Origin: Edaphocola flava
Lineage (GTDB): Bacteria; Bacteroidota; Bacteroidia; Chitinophagales; Chitinophagaceae
NCBI RefSeq assembly: GCF_004118155.1
Contig: NZ_SAIQ01000002.1
Coordinates: 62,001-126,000 of the forward strand
Length of the DNA: 64,000 nucleotides
Direction of reading: 5' to 3'
Shown here: positions 35,856 to 46,400 of the stretch, one piece after another
How the letters are laid out: each line of letters starts with the position of its first letter
Numbering within the stretch: position 1 is the stretch's first letter
The notes under the pieces: generated by a model
Databases searched by the model: none
What the model saw: only the letters and a program-made list of their open reading frames with translations
What the model was told of the DNA's origin: nothing
Made by a program: the position numbers and the translations under genes

Positions 35856-36557
35856 CTATTCACTCTTTAGTACATACCCCATACCGATAACGGTATGAAT
35901 CAGTTTACCCTGATTGTATCCCTCGATTTTTTTACGCAGGTAATTGACATAAACGTCCACTACATTGGTAGACATATTGAAGTCTACATGCCAGACCTTC
36001 TCCAGTATCTCCATACGGGACAGAACCTTGTTTTTGTTTTGGAGAAAATACAAGAGCAGGCGGTATTCGGTGCTGGTCAGCTGTATGTCTATACCGTCGC
36101 GGGTTACCTTTTTAGTATAATCGTTAAGGATCAGGTCATCGATAGTATATATAGCCTCCTGCTCTTCGGGGTGCAGGTGCTCCTGATCATTATTGCCGGT
36201 GCGGCGCAGCAGGGTTTTGATACGGGCTACCAGTTCTATAAATTTAAAGGGCTTCACCAGGTAATCATCTGCTCCGGCCTCCAGGCCGATCACCACATTT
36301 TCTGAAGTGCCCAAAGCCGTAAGAAACAGGATCGGCACTTTGGTATTCTTTTTACGAATGGCTTTACATACTTCAAGACCATTCATTTCCGGGAGCATGA
36401 TGTCCAGGATGATCAGGTCAAAACCATTCTGATCTGCCATAGACAAGCCCGTTTTGCCATCCAGTGCAACACTGACTTCATAACCATCCTCACTAAGTCC
36501 TTTTGTAATAAAAGAGACCACATGAGCTTCATCTTCTACCAGTAATATTCTGTTCAT
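35856..36557 (-). CDS. OmpR-family response regulator
   Basis: A 233-aa regulator: receiver domain with acidic pocket (LVEDE), phosphoacceptor D52 in LIILDIMLPEMNG and Lys in LVKPFKF, then a winged helix (about 135-230, STEYRLLLYFLQNKNKVLSR, VDVYVNYLRKKIE). It pairs with the histidine kinase downstream. A CTGCAGCAGCTGCAG palindrome lies 29 nt upstream of the ATG. Confidence 0.95.
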   Translation of the reverse strand: MNRILLVEDEAHVVSFITKGLSEDGYEVSVALDGKTGLSMADQNGFDLIILDIMLPEMNGLEVCKAIRKKNTKVPILFLTALGTSENVVIGLEAGADDYLVKPFKFIELVARIKTLLRRTGNNDQEHLHPEEQEAIYTIDDLILNDYTKKVTRDGIDIQLTSTEYRLLLYFLQNKNKVLSRMEILEKVWHVDFNMSTNVVDVYVNYLRKKIEGYNQGKLIHTVIGMGYVLKSE

Positions 36558-36585
36558 CTATTATAAATGTCTTGTGTATACCGTA

Positions 36586-36600
36586 CTGCAGCAGCTGCAG
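36586..36600. promoter_or_regulatory. Palindrome upstream of the response regulator gene
   Basis: CTGCAGC-A-GCTGCAG, perfect 7-bp arms. Possible autoregulatory site. Confidence 0.3.
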
Positions 36601-36665
36601 ACTGCAAACTCGAAGATAAGAAAATCTTGTATAAGCTTTTCCTTTTTAAGGATTTATGACCGAGT

Positions 36666-36719
36666 AACGACTTAAAATATACAGGCTGCCCTGAGGCAGC
36701 CTGTATATTTTAAGTCGTT
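36666..36719 (-). terminator. Terminator of lutB
   Basis: 25-bp perfect stem around a CTGA loop. The lutB stop codon lies within the stem. Confidence 0.85.
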
Positions 36720-38095
36720 TTATTTTTCTGGTATTCTTTCCAGATTTTAGCAAAATTCTTTTTCGGGAATACCGGTGTAACTCTCGATTCGCCCCACATC
36801 GGTGCAAACAGTTTTGTGAATACTTTATTCTTCATATTGCTGCTCGCCATATTCATCAGCGGACGATAGGAGACTCCGGTGCGGAACAGCTTCCAGCCCA
36901 ACCGCTCTTTTACCTCACTGTTGCCCTCATCTACAAAAATACTACGGTTCTCCAGCAGCATCTCATGTATGTTGATCTTAACCGGGCATACCTCAGTACA
37001 GTTACCGCAAAGGCTGGAGGCAAAGCTCAGGTGACCGTTTTCCTGCATACTGGTCAGGTGTGGCGTAATCACCGCACCGATAGGTCCGCTGTAGGTTGTA
37101 CCATAAGCATGGCCACCGATATTTTTATACACCGGGCAGGCATTCAGGCAAGAGCCGCAGCGGATGCAGTACATACTCTCCCTTACCTCTTTACGCAGCA
37201 GATTGGTACGTCCGTTGTCCAGCAGGATCACATACATCTCTTCCGGACCATCCATTTCATTGGCGGTCTTAGGTCCGAAAAACAAGGTGTTGTATACCGT
37301 TAATTTCTGACCTGTTCCAAACGTAGATAAGAGTGGCCAGAAATGAGCAATGTCTTTTAAAGAGGGGATGACCTTCTCAATGCCCACAATGGCAATATGC
37401 ACCTTGGGTAAGGTAGTGGTCAGTCTGCCGTTACCCTCATTTTCAGTCAGGGCAATAGCACCGGCATCAGCAACAATAAAGTTGCCACCGGTAATACCGA
37501 TATCAGCAGTTATAAATTTAGAGCGTAAGCGCTCCCTGGCAATAAGGGTCAGTTCTTTAGGACTCAGGTTAGGGGCCACGCCCAGTTTCTGGTGAAACAG
37601 TTCTGCGATATCCTCCTTGCTTTTGTGCATGGCAGGCGTCACAATATGGTACGGTGGCTCATCATCGAGCTGCTGTATATATTCACCCAGATCAGTCTCT
37701 ACAGACTCCAGGCCCAGCTTCTCCAGGAATCGGTTCAGGTGTATTTCCTCCGTCACCATCGATTTGGATTTTACCACACTTTTCGCCTTCACCTTATCAC
37801 AGATCTCAGCAATAGCGGCCAGTGCCTCATCTGCATCTTCTGCCCAGATTACTTTCCCGCCTTGCTCACAGAATTTCTTTTCGAAGGTTTCGAGGTGCCT
37901 GTCCAGTTCTTCAATAGCCTTCCATTTAATATTTTTGGCCCTTTTGCGCGCCATTTCCAGGTCTGCATACTGTTTCTTTCCGTTAACTACCGCCGTATTG
38001 TACTTGTCAATATTAAACGCAATGGTTTTGCGATGTTTGGCATCGTTAACCTTCTCCTTACTTTTCTCCAGGAATATATCTTTAATCTCACTCAT
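36710..38095 (-). CDS. lutB: LutB-type lactate utilization iron-sulfur protein
   Basis: A 461-aa protein of the LutB/LldF family, part of the LutABC L-lactate oxidation complex. The N-terminal domain is LUD-like (SVVKSKSMVTEEI, FIVADAGAIALTENEGNG). The C-terminal ferredoxin domain has two 4Fe-4S motifs: CIRCGSCLNACPVY and LCGNCTEVCPVKI. lutA and lutC are not adjacent here, which is unusual for an operon-encoded complex; they may lie elsewhere. Confidence 0.92.
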   Translation of the reverse strand: MSEIKDIFLEKSKEKVNDAKHRKTIAFNIDKYNTAVVNGKKQYADLEMARKRAKNIKWKAIEELDRHLETFEKKFCEQGGKVIWAEDADEALAAIAEICDKVKAKSVVKSKSMVTEEIHLNRFLEKLGLESVETDLGEYIQQLDDEPPYHIVTPAMHKSKEDIAELFHQKLGVAPNLSPKELTLIARERLRSKFITADIGITGGNFIVADAGAIALTENEGNGRLTTTLPKVHIAIVGIEKVIPSLKDIAHFWPLLSTFGTGQKLTVYNTLFFGPKTANEMDGPEEMYVILLDNGRTNLLRKEVRESMYCIRCGSCLNACPVYKNIGGHAYGTTYSGPIGAVITPHLTSMQENGHLSFASSLCGNCTEVCPVKINIHEMLLENRSIFVDEGNSEVKERLGWKLFRTGVSYRPLMNMASSNMKNKVFTKLFAPMWGESRVTPVFPKKNFAKIWKEYQKNKTT

Positions 38096-38316
38096 AAGCA
38101 GTAATCCTTGCTATTCAGGCACTAAGATAAGGCGATTATGGTAAAATATGCCGACAAGCTTGTAGCAAGTGCCTAAAAAGGCGGGTCGATCTCAGATATA
38201 AGCAGAATATTTATGCTGTATTTTGTTGATATTCATTTGGTAGCAGTGGTTTGAGCATAAATTTAAAGAAAATGTGAAACTGCGTGCAAACAGGCAGGCA
38301 TAAACGTTATTAATAG

Positions 38317-38324
38317 TATCTTTG
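38317..38324 (+). promoter_or_regulatory. -7 promoter element of the LOG-family gene
   Basis: TATCTTTG, 28 nt before the ATG. Confidence 0.55.
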
Positions 38325-38352
38325 ACGATTAATCAATACCATATTTTTTTTA

Positions 38353-39048
38353 ATGGAGTATTTCAAAAAGGTCAGAGAGAGAGATTGGACAGAACCTAAA
38401 GCACATTCCAGCTGGCAGATTTTTAAAATTATGGCCGAGTTTGTTGAAGGATTTGAAAAGCTTAATAAGATTGGTCCTTGTATTTCCATCTTCGGTTCGG
38501 CAAGAACGAAGCCAGAAGATAAATATTATAAATTAACGGTAGAGATCGCTCAGAAGTTGTCTGAGATCGGTTTCGGAATCATCAGTGGTGGTGGCCCGGG
38601 TATTATGGAAGCCGCTAATAAAGGTGCCTATGAGATCGGTGGTAAATCAGTGGGACTGAACATTTTTCTGCCACATGAGCAACACCATAACCCATATTTA
38701 GACATAGATAAGAACCTTAGTTTCGACTATTTCTTTATCCGTAAGCTGATGTTTACCAAATACGCCCAGGGCTTTATTATGATGCCGGGCGGATGGGGTA
38801 CTATGGATGAATTTTTTGAAATTGCTACCCTGGTACAAACGCAGAAGTCTATCAACCTGCCCCTGATATGTGTAGGCAAGTCCTACTGGCAGGGCCTGTT
38901 TGACTGGATGAAGAGCACCATGCTGGAAACACACCATAATATCAGTGAGCAGGACCTGGACCTGATCAAGATATATGACACTGCAGATGAGGTGGTAGAT
39001 TATATCAACGAATTTTATGCCAATAATAAACTGGTTCCTAATTTCTAA
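38353..39048 (+). CDS. LOG-family Rossmann-fold protein
   Basis: A 231-aa protein of the LOG/TIGR00730 family, which includes cytokinin riboside 5'-monophosphate phosphoribohydrolases and pyrimidine/purine nucleotide nucleosidases. Motifs are ISIFGSARTKPED, ISGGGPGIMEAANKGA and PGGWGTMDEFFE (the PGGxGTxxE signature). Nucleotide N-glycosidase activity is likely; the substrate is unknown. The O-methyltransferase gene follows after 2 nt. Confidence 0.88.
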   Translation: MEYFKKVRERDWTEPKAHSSWQIFKIMAEFVEGFEKLNKIGPCISIFGSARTKPEDKYYKLTVEIAQKLSEIGFGIISGGGPGIMEAANKGAYEIGGKSVGLNIFLPHEQHHNPYLDIDKNLSFDYFFIRKLMFTKYAQGFIMMPGGWGTMDEFFEIATLVQTQKSINLPLICVGKSYWQGLFDWMKSTMLETHHNISEQDLDLIKIYDTADEVVDYINEFYANNKLVPNF

Positions 39049-39050
39049 GC

Positions 39051-39707
39051 ATGGAGGCACAATATCAGATCACATCAGAAGCGATCAATACATATGCAGA
39101 GCAGTATTCTACACCGGAAACACCGGTACTGAAGGCGCTTAATGAAACGACCGTGGCAGAGGTGAGGGGCGCACAAATGCTGTCCGGTGCCCTGCAAGGG
39201 TCGTTCCTCAGCATGATCAGCAAACTGATTCGGCCTAAAAATATACTGGAACTGGGTACCTATACCGGTTATTCTGCAATATGTCTGGCGCAGGGATTGC
39301 AGGATGGAGGGCAGCTGCATACTATCGATACAGATGATCAGCTGCAGACTATACGGGATAAGTACTGGAAAGAAGCAGGACTGGAGCAGACTATTGTACA
39401 ACATATAGGACCGGCAGCAGAGGTATTACCACAAATCAATACAATCTTTGATTTGATCTTTATAGACGCCGATAAGAAAAACTACGGCGTATACTTTGAT
39501 ATGCTGATCGATCAGGTGCCTGTAGGTGCCTGTTTTATAGCCGATAATGTTCTGTTCCATAGCGAGGTGGTACAACCCCTGGAAAACCAGAGCAAGTCCG
39601 CTAAATATATGCACGAGTTCAATGAGAAAATAAAACATTCAGACCGTGTAGAGCAGGTGATATTACCTATCCGTGATGGGATTACCCTGATCCGTAAAAT
39701 TAAATAA
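39051..39707 (+). CDS. Class I SAM-dependent O-methyltransferase
   Basis: A 218-aa member of the catechol/caffeoyl-CoA O-methyltransferase family. Motifs are SGALQGSFLSMI, ILELGTYTGYSAICLAQGL (SAM site), FDLIFIDADKKNYGVYF (metal-binding Asp) and VGACFIADNVLFHSEVV. The substrate is unknown. It is translationally linked to the LOG gene. Confidence 0.9.
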   Translation: MEAQYQITSEAINTYAEQYSTPETPVLKALNETTVAEVRGAQMLSGALQGSFLSMISKLIRPKNILELGTYTGYSAICLAQGLQDGGQLHTIDTDDQLQTIRDKYWKEAGLEQTIVQHIGPAAEVLPQINTIFDLIFIDADKKNYGVYFDMLIDQVPVGACFIADNVLFHSEVVQPLENQSKSAKYMHEFNEKIKHSDRVEQVILPIRDGITLIRKIK

Positions 39708-39730
39708 GTAACTAAAAACTAACTTAGAGT

Positions 39731-41572
39731 ATGATGAGCAGACCATTTTACGGACTACTAGCTGCAGGCTTACTTTTGACTTGCGGCACCGTTAAGGCCC
39801 AAACTCAGAATAAAGACGTACTGGATTATATTGCAAAATATAATTCGGTGGCTATTGAAGAACAGCAGAGAACCGGTATCCCGGCAGCTATTACCCTGGC
39901 ACAGGGTATACATGAGTCTGCCTGTGGTAAAAGCGAGCTGAGTCTCAATGCACATAATCATTTTGGTATTAAATGTAAAAACACCTGGACGGGTGAAACA
40001 TATACCTATACCGATGATGCAAAGGATGAATGTTTCCGTAAATATGAAAGTGATATGCATTCCTATAAAGATCATTCCGATTTTCTGAAGGGGAATGCCC
40101 GTTATGCTGCTTTATTTGCACTGGAGCAAAGCGATTATAAAGGCTGGGCTTTCGGGCTGAAGAAATGTGGTTATGCAACCAATCCGCAGTATGCTATAAA
40201 ACTGATCGACCTTATTGAACGGTATGATCTGCAGCAATACACCCTCGCTACTAATTACAAAGCAGTCAGTAGTACCGATGGTGCAATCGCCTCTACGGAT
40301 AAGTACTTTGGAGTAAGCAGCAGTACACAGGATACCGTACCACGTAAGACCAGACGCCGTACCGATGATGGTAATGTGTTTGCCAATGTACCCGCTGAAG
40401 AAGATGCCGCACCGGCTGCAGCGAAATATACCATGGCTCCTGCACAGCAGGGCAGTACAGGATTTTATGAGCTCACTACCCGTAACGGACTGAAAGGTTT
40501 TTATGCCCCTAAAGGCGAACTCTTATTAAGTGCTGCTAATAAGTTTAATGTACGCTATGCCAAACTGCTGGACATCAATGACCTTGCAGATGCACCATTG
40601 CCGGAGGATATGTTTATCTACCTGAGCCGCAAAAATAAAACCGGTTATGAGCCTATGCATACCGTAAAATATGGTGAAACGGTAAGCATTATTGCACAGG
40701 ATCAGGGTATACGTATGAAAGATTTGCTGGCATTCAATCAATTATTGCCGGGAGAAGAGCCTGCAGAGGGTAGTGTACTATACCTGCAGGGTATGGCTCC
40801 GCAAAAACCAGACCTGAGCCGTCAGCAATTTAATACTTCTAAATATAATACAATTGACCGTAGTACACCGGCATCAGGCCAGGAGTACATTGCGACAGGC
40901 AATAAGCCTAAATATACCAGCGAGCCGAATGATCCTAAAATGAAAGCATTGCAGGAACAGGAAATGCAGGCGCTGGATAAGCGTACCGCAGAAGCAGCAG
41001 CTACAGAAGAATTTAATATTGCCAATGAGCCAGCTGTAGAAGAACAGATCGCTGCAGAAAGAGGAGATGAGGAAGAAGTAGCTGCTCCAAAAGGAGCATC
41101 TGCCACTGCTAATACTGAACTGTCTTCTCTGGATAAGCTGAAAGCTAAATTGGACAGATCGGTATACGGAAATACCCCACCGGCTGAACAAAACGCAACT
41201 ACACGACCTGCTGCAAAAAATAAACCAGGTGCGGTGGTAAATGCCAATCCGGAAGTGAATCCGGCGGCCTCTATTGATACCCGCAGCGCACATGCCAGTC
41301 TGAAAAGCAAAATAGATCAGCATCAGAAAGAGTTACAGGAACAGCCTGCACCGGTAGTTGAGCCATACAGAGCACCGCAGACTTCTGCCCCTGTACGTAC
41401 TCCGGTTCCCAACGTGGCCAAAAGTAACAATGGCGTTCACATCGTGAAAAAGGGAGATACCGCATTCAGCATTGCCAAAAATTATGGCATCAGCCTGGAT
41501 CAGCTGATCAAATGGAATAAATTACCATCAAGTGGTGCAGTGACTGTAGGTTCGAAGCTGAAAGTCAAATAA
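39731..41572 (+). CDS. Secreted glucosaminidase with two LysM domains
   Basis: A 613-aa protein: signal peptide ending TVKAQ, then a FlgJ-type N-acetylglucosaminidase domain (about 28-180) with catalytic Glu E62 in GIHESACGKSELS and NHFGIKCK. One LysM-like unit is near 312-360 (HTVKYGETVSIIAQDQGI), a low-complexity Ala/Glu-rich linker lies about 380-560, and a clear C-terminal LysM is about 568-612 (HIVKKGDTAFSIAKNYGI). It should bind and cut peptidoglycan in the envelope. Confidence 0.9.
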   Translation: MMSRPFYGLLAAGLLLTCGTVKAQTQNKDVLDYIAKYNSVAIEEQQRTGIPAAITLAQGIHESACGKSELSLNAHNHFGIKCKNTWTGETYTYTDDAKDECFRKYESDMHSYKDHSDFLKGNARYAALFALEQSDYKGWAFGLKKCGYATNPQYAIKLIDLIERYDLQQYTLATNYKAVSSTDGAIASTDKYFGVSSSTQDTVPRKTRRRTDDGNVFANVPAEEDAAPAAAKYTMAPAQQGSTGFYELTTRNGLKGFYAPKGELLLSAANKFNVRYAKLLDINDLADAPLPEDMFIYLSRKNKTGYEPMHTVKYGETVSIIAQDQGIRMKDLLAFNQLLPGEEPAEGSVLYLQGMAPQKPDLSRQQFNTSKYNTIDRSTPASGQEYIATGNKPKYTSEPNDPKMKALQEQEMQALDKRTAEAAATEEFNIANEPAVEEQIAAERGDEEEVAAPKGASATANTELSSLDKLKAKLDRSVYGNTPPAEQNATTRPAAKNKPGAVVNANPEVNPAASIDTRSAHASLKSKIDQHQKELQEQPAPVVEPYRAPQTSAPVRTPVPNVAKSNNGVHIVKKGDTAFSIAKNYGISLDQLIKWNKLPSSGAVTVGSKLKVK

Positions 41573-41592
41573 GAAACCAAAGAATTCATAAC

Positions 41593-41627
41593 AAGAATGG
41601 GTGCCGCAACTAGCAGCACCCATTCTT
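41593..41627. terminator. Bidirectional terminator between glucosaminidase and yggS-like genes
   Basis: 12-bp stem AAGAATGGGTGC with its complement around an 11-nt loop, ending TTTTG. Confidence 0.85.
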
Positions 41628-41644
41628 TTGTTTTATAATTTTAC

Positions 41645-42319
41645 TTAAGCCCTTCTGCCAAACAGCAGGCTTCCGATCCGCACCATATTAGCACCTTCAT
41701 CAATCGCCAGCTGGTAGTCGCCGCTCATACCCATAGATAAGGTATCAAAGGTAGACTGGCCCAGGAAGGCACTGCCTTTCATGATTTCGAAAATCTGTTT
41801 CAGCTGACCGAACTCTGCCCTTACCAGTTCTGTATCTTCAGAAAAGCTGGCCATACCCATAAATCCGCGAATACGCACATGACTAAGGTTCGCTTTTTCG
41901 ATTTCAAAATAATCACTGAAGCGGCTCAGGTCTGTTTCGTCAAAACCGAATTTAGTCTCTTCCTGCGCAATATGTACCTGCAGCAGGCAATCTATCACGC
42001 GGTTATTCTTTTTACCTTCCTTATTGACCTCTTCCAGTAACTTAATACTGTCAATGCCATGTATCAGGTGCACAAACGGAGCAATATATTTAACCTTATT
42101 GCGTTGGAGGTGCCCGATAAAATGCCATTGTATGTCTGCCGGTAATTCGCTTTGTTTTTGTACTAATTCCTGTACATAGTTCTCGCCAAAATCTCTCTGG
42201 CCCAGATCATACAATTCCCGGATATCGCTTGCAGGCTTGATCTTGGATACTGCAACAAGCGTAGTTTTTTTAGATTTTAATTCAGAAATAATTTCCTGGT
42301 AAGCAATCTTATTGACCAT
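41645..42319 (-). CDS. YggS/PLPBP-family PLP homeostasis protein
   Basis: A 224-aa alanine-racemase-like barrel protein that binds PLP and buffers it without known catalysis. Motifs are LVAVSKIKP (PLP Lys), DFGENYVQEL, WHFIGHLQRNKVKY, TLSMGMSGDYQLAI and NMVRIGSLLFGRR. It lies 7 nt downstream of panB, so they are probably cotranscribed. Confidence 0.93.
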   Translation of the reverse strand: MVNKIAYQEIISELKSKKTTLVAVSKIKPASDIRELYDLGQRDFGENYVQELVQKQSELPADIQWHFIGHLQRNKVKYIAPFVHLIHGIDSIKLLEEVNKEGKKNNRVIDCLLQVHIAQEETKFGFDETDLSRFSDYFEIEKANLSHVRIRGFMGMASFSEDTELVRAEFGQLKQIFEIMKGSAFLGQSTFDTLSMGMSGDYQLAIDEGANMVRIGSLLFGRRA

Positions 42320-42326
42320 CCGTTGA

Positions 42327-43142
42327 TTAGTATTGTTCTTTTTCGTTAGGGAAATCGCGACTCTTTACATCAGCAATATATTGTGCCGTCGCATTATGAA
42401 TATCGTCTCTGAGATTGGCATAACGACGCAGGAATCTTGGAGAGAAATCCTTCGTAATGCCGAGCAGATCATGCATCACCAATACCTGGCCATCTACGTG
42501 CATACCCGCTCCGATACCGATAACCGGGATATGCAGCTCCTCGGCTACGCGTTTACCTAACTCTGCCGGAATTTTTTCCAGTACGAGTGCAAAGGCTCCC
42601 GCATCCTGTACCGCATGTGCATTTTTGATCAGTTCTTCTGCTTCCTCTTCTTCTTTGGCCCTTACCGTATAAGTCCCGAATTTGTAAATCGATTGCGGTG
42701 TAAGGCCCAGGTGACCCATTACCGGAATGCCCGAAGTGACAATACGCGTAATGGAATCGCAGATCTCAATACCGCCTTCCAGCTTTACCGCATGTGCACC
42801 GGCTTCCTTCATGATACGAATGGAAGAGTTCAGTGCTTCTTTACTATTGCCCTGGTAAGTACCGAAAGGCATATCGCATACCACAAAACAACGTTTGGCG
42901 CCACGCACCACAGAGCCCGCCATAAAGATCATCTGATCCAGGGTGATCGGCAATGTAGTCTCATGACCTACCATTACATTAGAGGCAGAGTCGCCCACCA
43001 GAAGAATATCTATGCCCGCTTCATCGAAAATACCTGCAAAGGCATAATCATATGCGGTGATCATAGATATTTTTTCCCCTTTCAATTTCATTTTCTGAAG
43101 GGTGTGGGTAGTTACTCTTTTGATTTCGCTATGTACTGACAT
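42327..43142 (-). CDS. panB: 3-methyl-2-oxobutanoate hydroxymethyltransferase PanB
   Basis: First step of pantothenate synthesis: adds a hydroxymethyl group from methylene-THF to ketoisovalerate. Motifs are MITAYDYAFAGIFDEAGID, LLVGDSASNVMVGHETTLP (metal-binding Asp), DMPFGTYQ, VKLEGG, MGHLGLTPQS and IPVIGIGAG. Length of 271 aa is standard. First gene of a two-gene unit with the YggS-like gene. Confidence 0.96.
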   Translation of the reverse strand: MSVHSEIKRVTTHTLQKMKLKGEKISMITAYDYAFAGIFDEAGIDILLVGDSASNVMVGHETTLPITLDQMIFMAGSVVRGAKRCFVVCDMPFGTYQGNSKEALNSSIRIMKEAGAHAVKLEGGIEICDSITRIVTSGIPVMGHLGLTPQSIYKFGTYTVRAKEEEEAEELIKNAHAVQDAGAFALVLEKIPAELGKRVAEELHIPVIGIGAGMHVDGQVLVMHDLLGITKDFSPRFLRRYANLRDDIHNATAQYIADVKSRDFPNEKEQY

Positions 43143-43170
43143 CGTGGTTAATTTTAGAGAAATGATTTTT

Positions 43171-43178
43171 CAAAAGTA
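43171..43178 (-). promoter_or_regulatory. -7 promoter element of panB
   Basis: TACTTTTG on the minus strand, 28 nt before the panB ATG. Confidence 0.55.
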
Positions 43179-43253
43179 AGGCTTTATTTAAACTTGCGGA
43201 TAATAATTGTCTATACATATTATGTTAGAAAAGCATGATTCCCCGGTGAAATA

Positions 43254-43284
43254 TTGCATTTAATGTCTTTTGTTTTTATCTTTG
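43254..43284 (+). promoter_or_regulatory. Promoter of the S8 peptidase gene
   Basis: TTG at 43254-43256, a 20-bp spacer, then TATCTTTG at 43277-43284. The predicted leader is about 130 nt. Confidence 0.6.
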
Positions 43285-43420
43285 GCTTTACTAATAGATG
43301 ATATTGTATGTTGTTATAATATTATCATTAAGCTGTTACATGTTTGAGATTTAATTGATGTATAAAACAATTTGTTTATGCATTAAAATTTGCTTTATTA
43401 AATCAACAAAAAACACAAAT

Positions 43421-46400
43421 ATGAAACACGCTTTACACGCCATGTTCCTAGGTGCCTTAATTGCAGGTACTGTGCAGCAGGCCGCCGGACAGCAGTTGCT
43501 TACTGCCAAAGGAATCCTCCCGCTTCAATCCAGATCAGCTACACAATTTTTAAGTACCCGTACCATAGATTTCGGTACAAAAGAAAAGCAGTATGTGCTG
43601 CTGTCCTTCGATCATCTGCTGTCTGCCGAAGAGCGTTCCCGTATAGAAGCCGCAGGCATACAGCTGAAAGACTGGTACCCTGGCAATAGTTACATTGCCC
43701 AGGTCAGCAACTTGTCTCAGAATCTGGCAGCATTACAACAAATGGCCAACAATCGCCTGGTGCCCCTTACCGGAATCAATGACCTGCCGACTACTGTGAA
43801 AATAAGTACAGCCTTATCAGCGCTCAGCAACCTCAAAGGGCAGGAGATCACGGTTTCGGTTTATGATAAGACTGACATGCCCGCGCTGGTACAGTATCTG
43901 GGTACTGCAGGACTGAAATATACCAGAACCGATTATTGTGGAGATAATGAGATCGTACTTACCAGCATGAGCCATAATCAGCTAGAAACCCTTGCAGGAC
44001 TGTCTTTTGTTGCTTCAGTTGATCTGTACGCAGGAGCACCGGAAGAGGAATGGGCTTTTAAAATGTATTCCAACCAGGTTTTGCCGGCCAACTATCAATA
44101 TCTCTCCGGAGCGGCCGGAAATGGGGTCTATTTTGGTAATTATGAAACATTCGGCGTAGATACGCTGTATGATTTCAATATGAAAGGCCGACAGCATCCG
44201 CAATACTTCGGAACAGGTGTAAACGGTCACGGAACCTCCTGTGCCGAGATTGTGGGCAATGGCAATAATTATGATGAATATGAAGATCGGGGTATGGCAC
44301 CTGGTATTACCTCATTGTATGTAGGATGGTATAATACTGCAGAAAATTATTACCTGAACAATAATGTCAAACCAATGGTGAGTAACCATTCCGTGGGTTG
44401 GGGAGATGGTCAGACAACCTATAATAATGATGCGCGGGAACTGGACCGCATAGCCCGCAGCCTGGGCGGATACCTGCACAGCTGCTCGGCAGGTAACAGC
44501 GGAGGTTCAGGACCTTTCCTGGGATATCCTGCCGGATGGGCCAATCTGACGGGGAATATTAAAGTAAACAAAAACAATTTTGTGGTACACTCTGCCAGTA
44601 AGCCGGGCGAGCACCACGACTGGACCAATAAAGGCCCAGCAGCAGACGGCCGACTGAAGCCGGATGTCTGCGCCGAAGGCGGGGAGGGCAGTTCCTATGC
44701 TTCGCCTGGGGTCATGGGACTGGCCGCACTGTTGTACGAAGTGTATAATACTACCTATGGAACCACAGTGCCACGCAGCGATGTGGTCAAGGCCGTTATC
44801 CTCAATACAGCTTATGATATCGACAAGAAAGGGATTGATTTTAAAACCGGCTTTGGCACCATAGATCCGTTGCGGGCAAAAAGAGCCATCGAACAGCAGC
44901 ACCTGATGACCGGCAGCATGCCGCAGGGTGCCGGAGGTATGCTCTTCTACAACGTAGCCGTGCCGGCAGGAACAGCTGAAGCCAAGATTATGTTGTACTG
45001 GCACGATTACCAGGGTGCGGTAGGTGCAGCAAAGGCACTGGTCAATGATATGGACCTTTTTGTGATTACCCCGGTCGGAGATACCGTAAGGCCATGGGTG
45101 CTGAACCCTACGCCGGCAACCGTATACGATCTGCCACAGAGGAGAACAGATACGTTGAATAATGTGGAGCAGGTAACCATTGATAATCCTGTAGCGGGTA
45201 ATTACAGTGTGTATGTAAGGGGTACAGCAGTGCCTCAGGGACCACAGAATTACGCACTGACCTACGATATGGTTCCTTACCAGATCGAGATCACCAGTCC
45301 GGTACCGGCTTACCATATGCCTAAAGGCAAAAGCCTGATGATGACCTGGAATATCAGTAATCCCTTAGCCATAACTGCAGATAGCCTTGATGTGTATCTG
45401 CAGCGTAACAGTGCCGAGTCATTTACCAAACTCGCAACTGTGGCATATAATAAACGATATTACGAGTATACGATACCCACCTCTTTTCCCAACAGTGCTA
45501 CAGCGCGTATAGCCGTAACACAGCGTAATACCGGGCTCACCGACACGAGCGATAACTTTTATGTAATGGCTACGCCCGCAAATCTTGCTCTGACACGTAT
45601 GTGTACCGATACCATAGGTCTGCGCTGGGATACAGTGGCCGCTAATGCCGGAGGTAAATATATAATCTACAGGCTCGGAAATAAATACATGGAGCCGATC
45701 GATAGTGTAATGCACCCGGCCAATAAAATTCTTTTGTCTGCCACGACAATACTGGGTGCAGGGCAGCAGTGGAACGAGACGCAGTACTTTGCGGTAGCTG
45801 CAAGACATAGCAGCGGTGCGCTTAGTGTGCGCACATTACCCATCAGTACTGTGCTTAACGATCCGCTGATTGCTAGCGCTACACCATCTGTTGCCACCCT
45901 CTGTTACGGAGAAGTCACAAAATTGAACTCCGGTGATATCGAGCATGATAGCCTGCAGTGGTTCCGTGCCAGTAACAATGCGTTCTTGTCCGGTGCCGAT
46001 ACCTTACCCAGAACCATGCAGGATACCGGTGCCTATTATTTCAAAGCCTACCTGAACGGATGTATTTATACCAGTCCTGTGTATACGGTCAATGCCGGTG
46101 CTGCAGATATTGCCGATACTGCACTCTGGGGCAATTCCCAATGGCTGATCTCTGCCTACAATGGTGGCAATACTTCGTCTACCCCTTATTACGGAGCCAA
46201 TCCAAAGTATTACGGAAAGTTCAGTACAGACAGTCTTGGGTTTAACAGCAATGATTATTATGCATGGTATAGTTCAGGTCCCAGCAATGCTCCGGGTTAT
46301 CAGGGCTGTGCATTTTCTTCCGCTTCTGATGCCACAACCGTGTACAAACGCAAAGGCTTTGCTCCCGGTACCTACCAGATCAACCTGCGCAGGGCAGCCG

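Noticed and set aside
44507-45316. 269-codon frame antisense to the S8 peptidase
   Set aside because: Low-complexity composition, no family pattern, fully inside a well-supported gene on the other strand.
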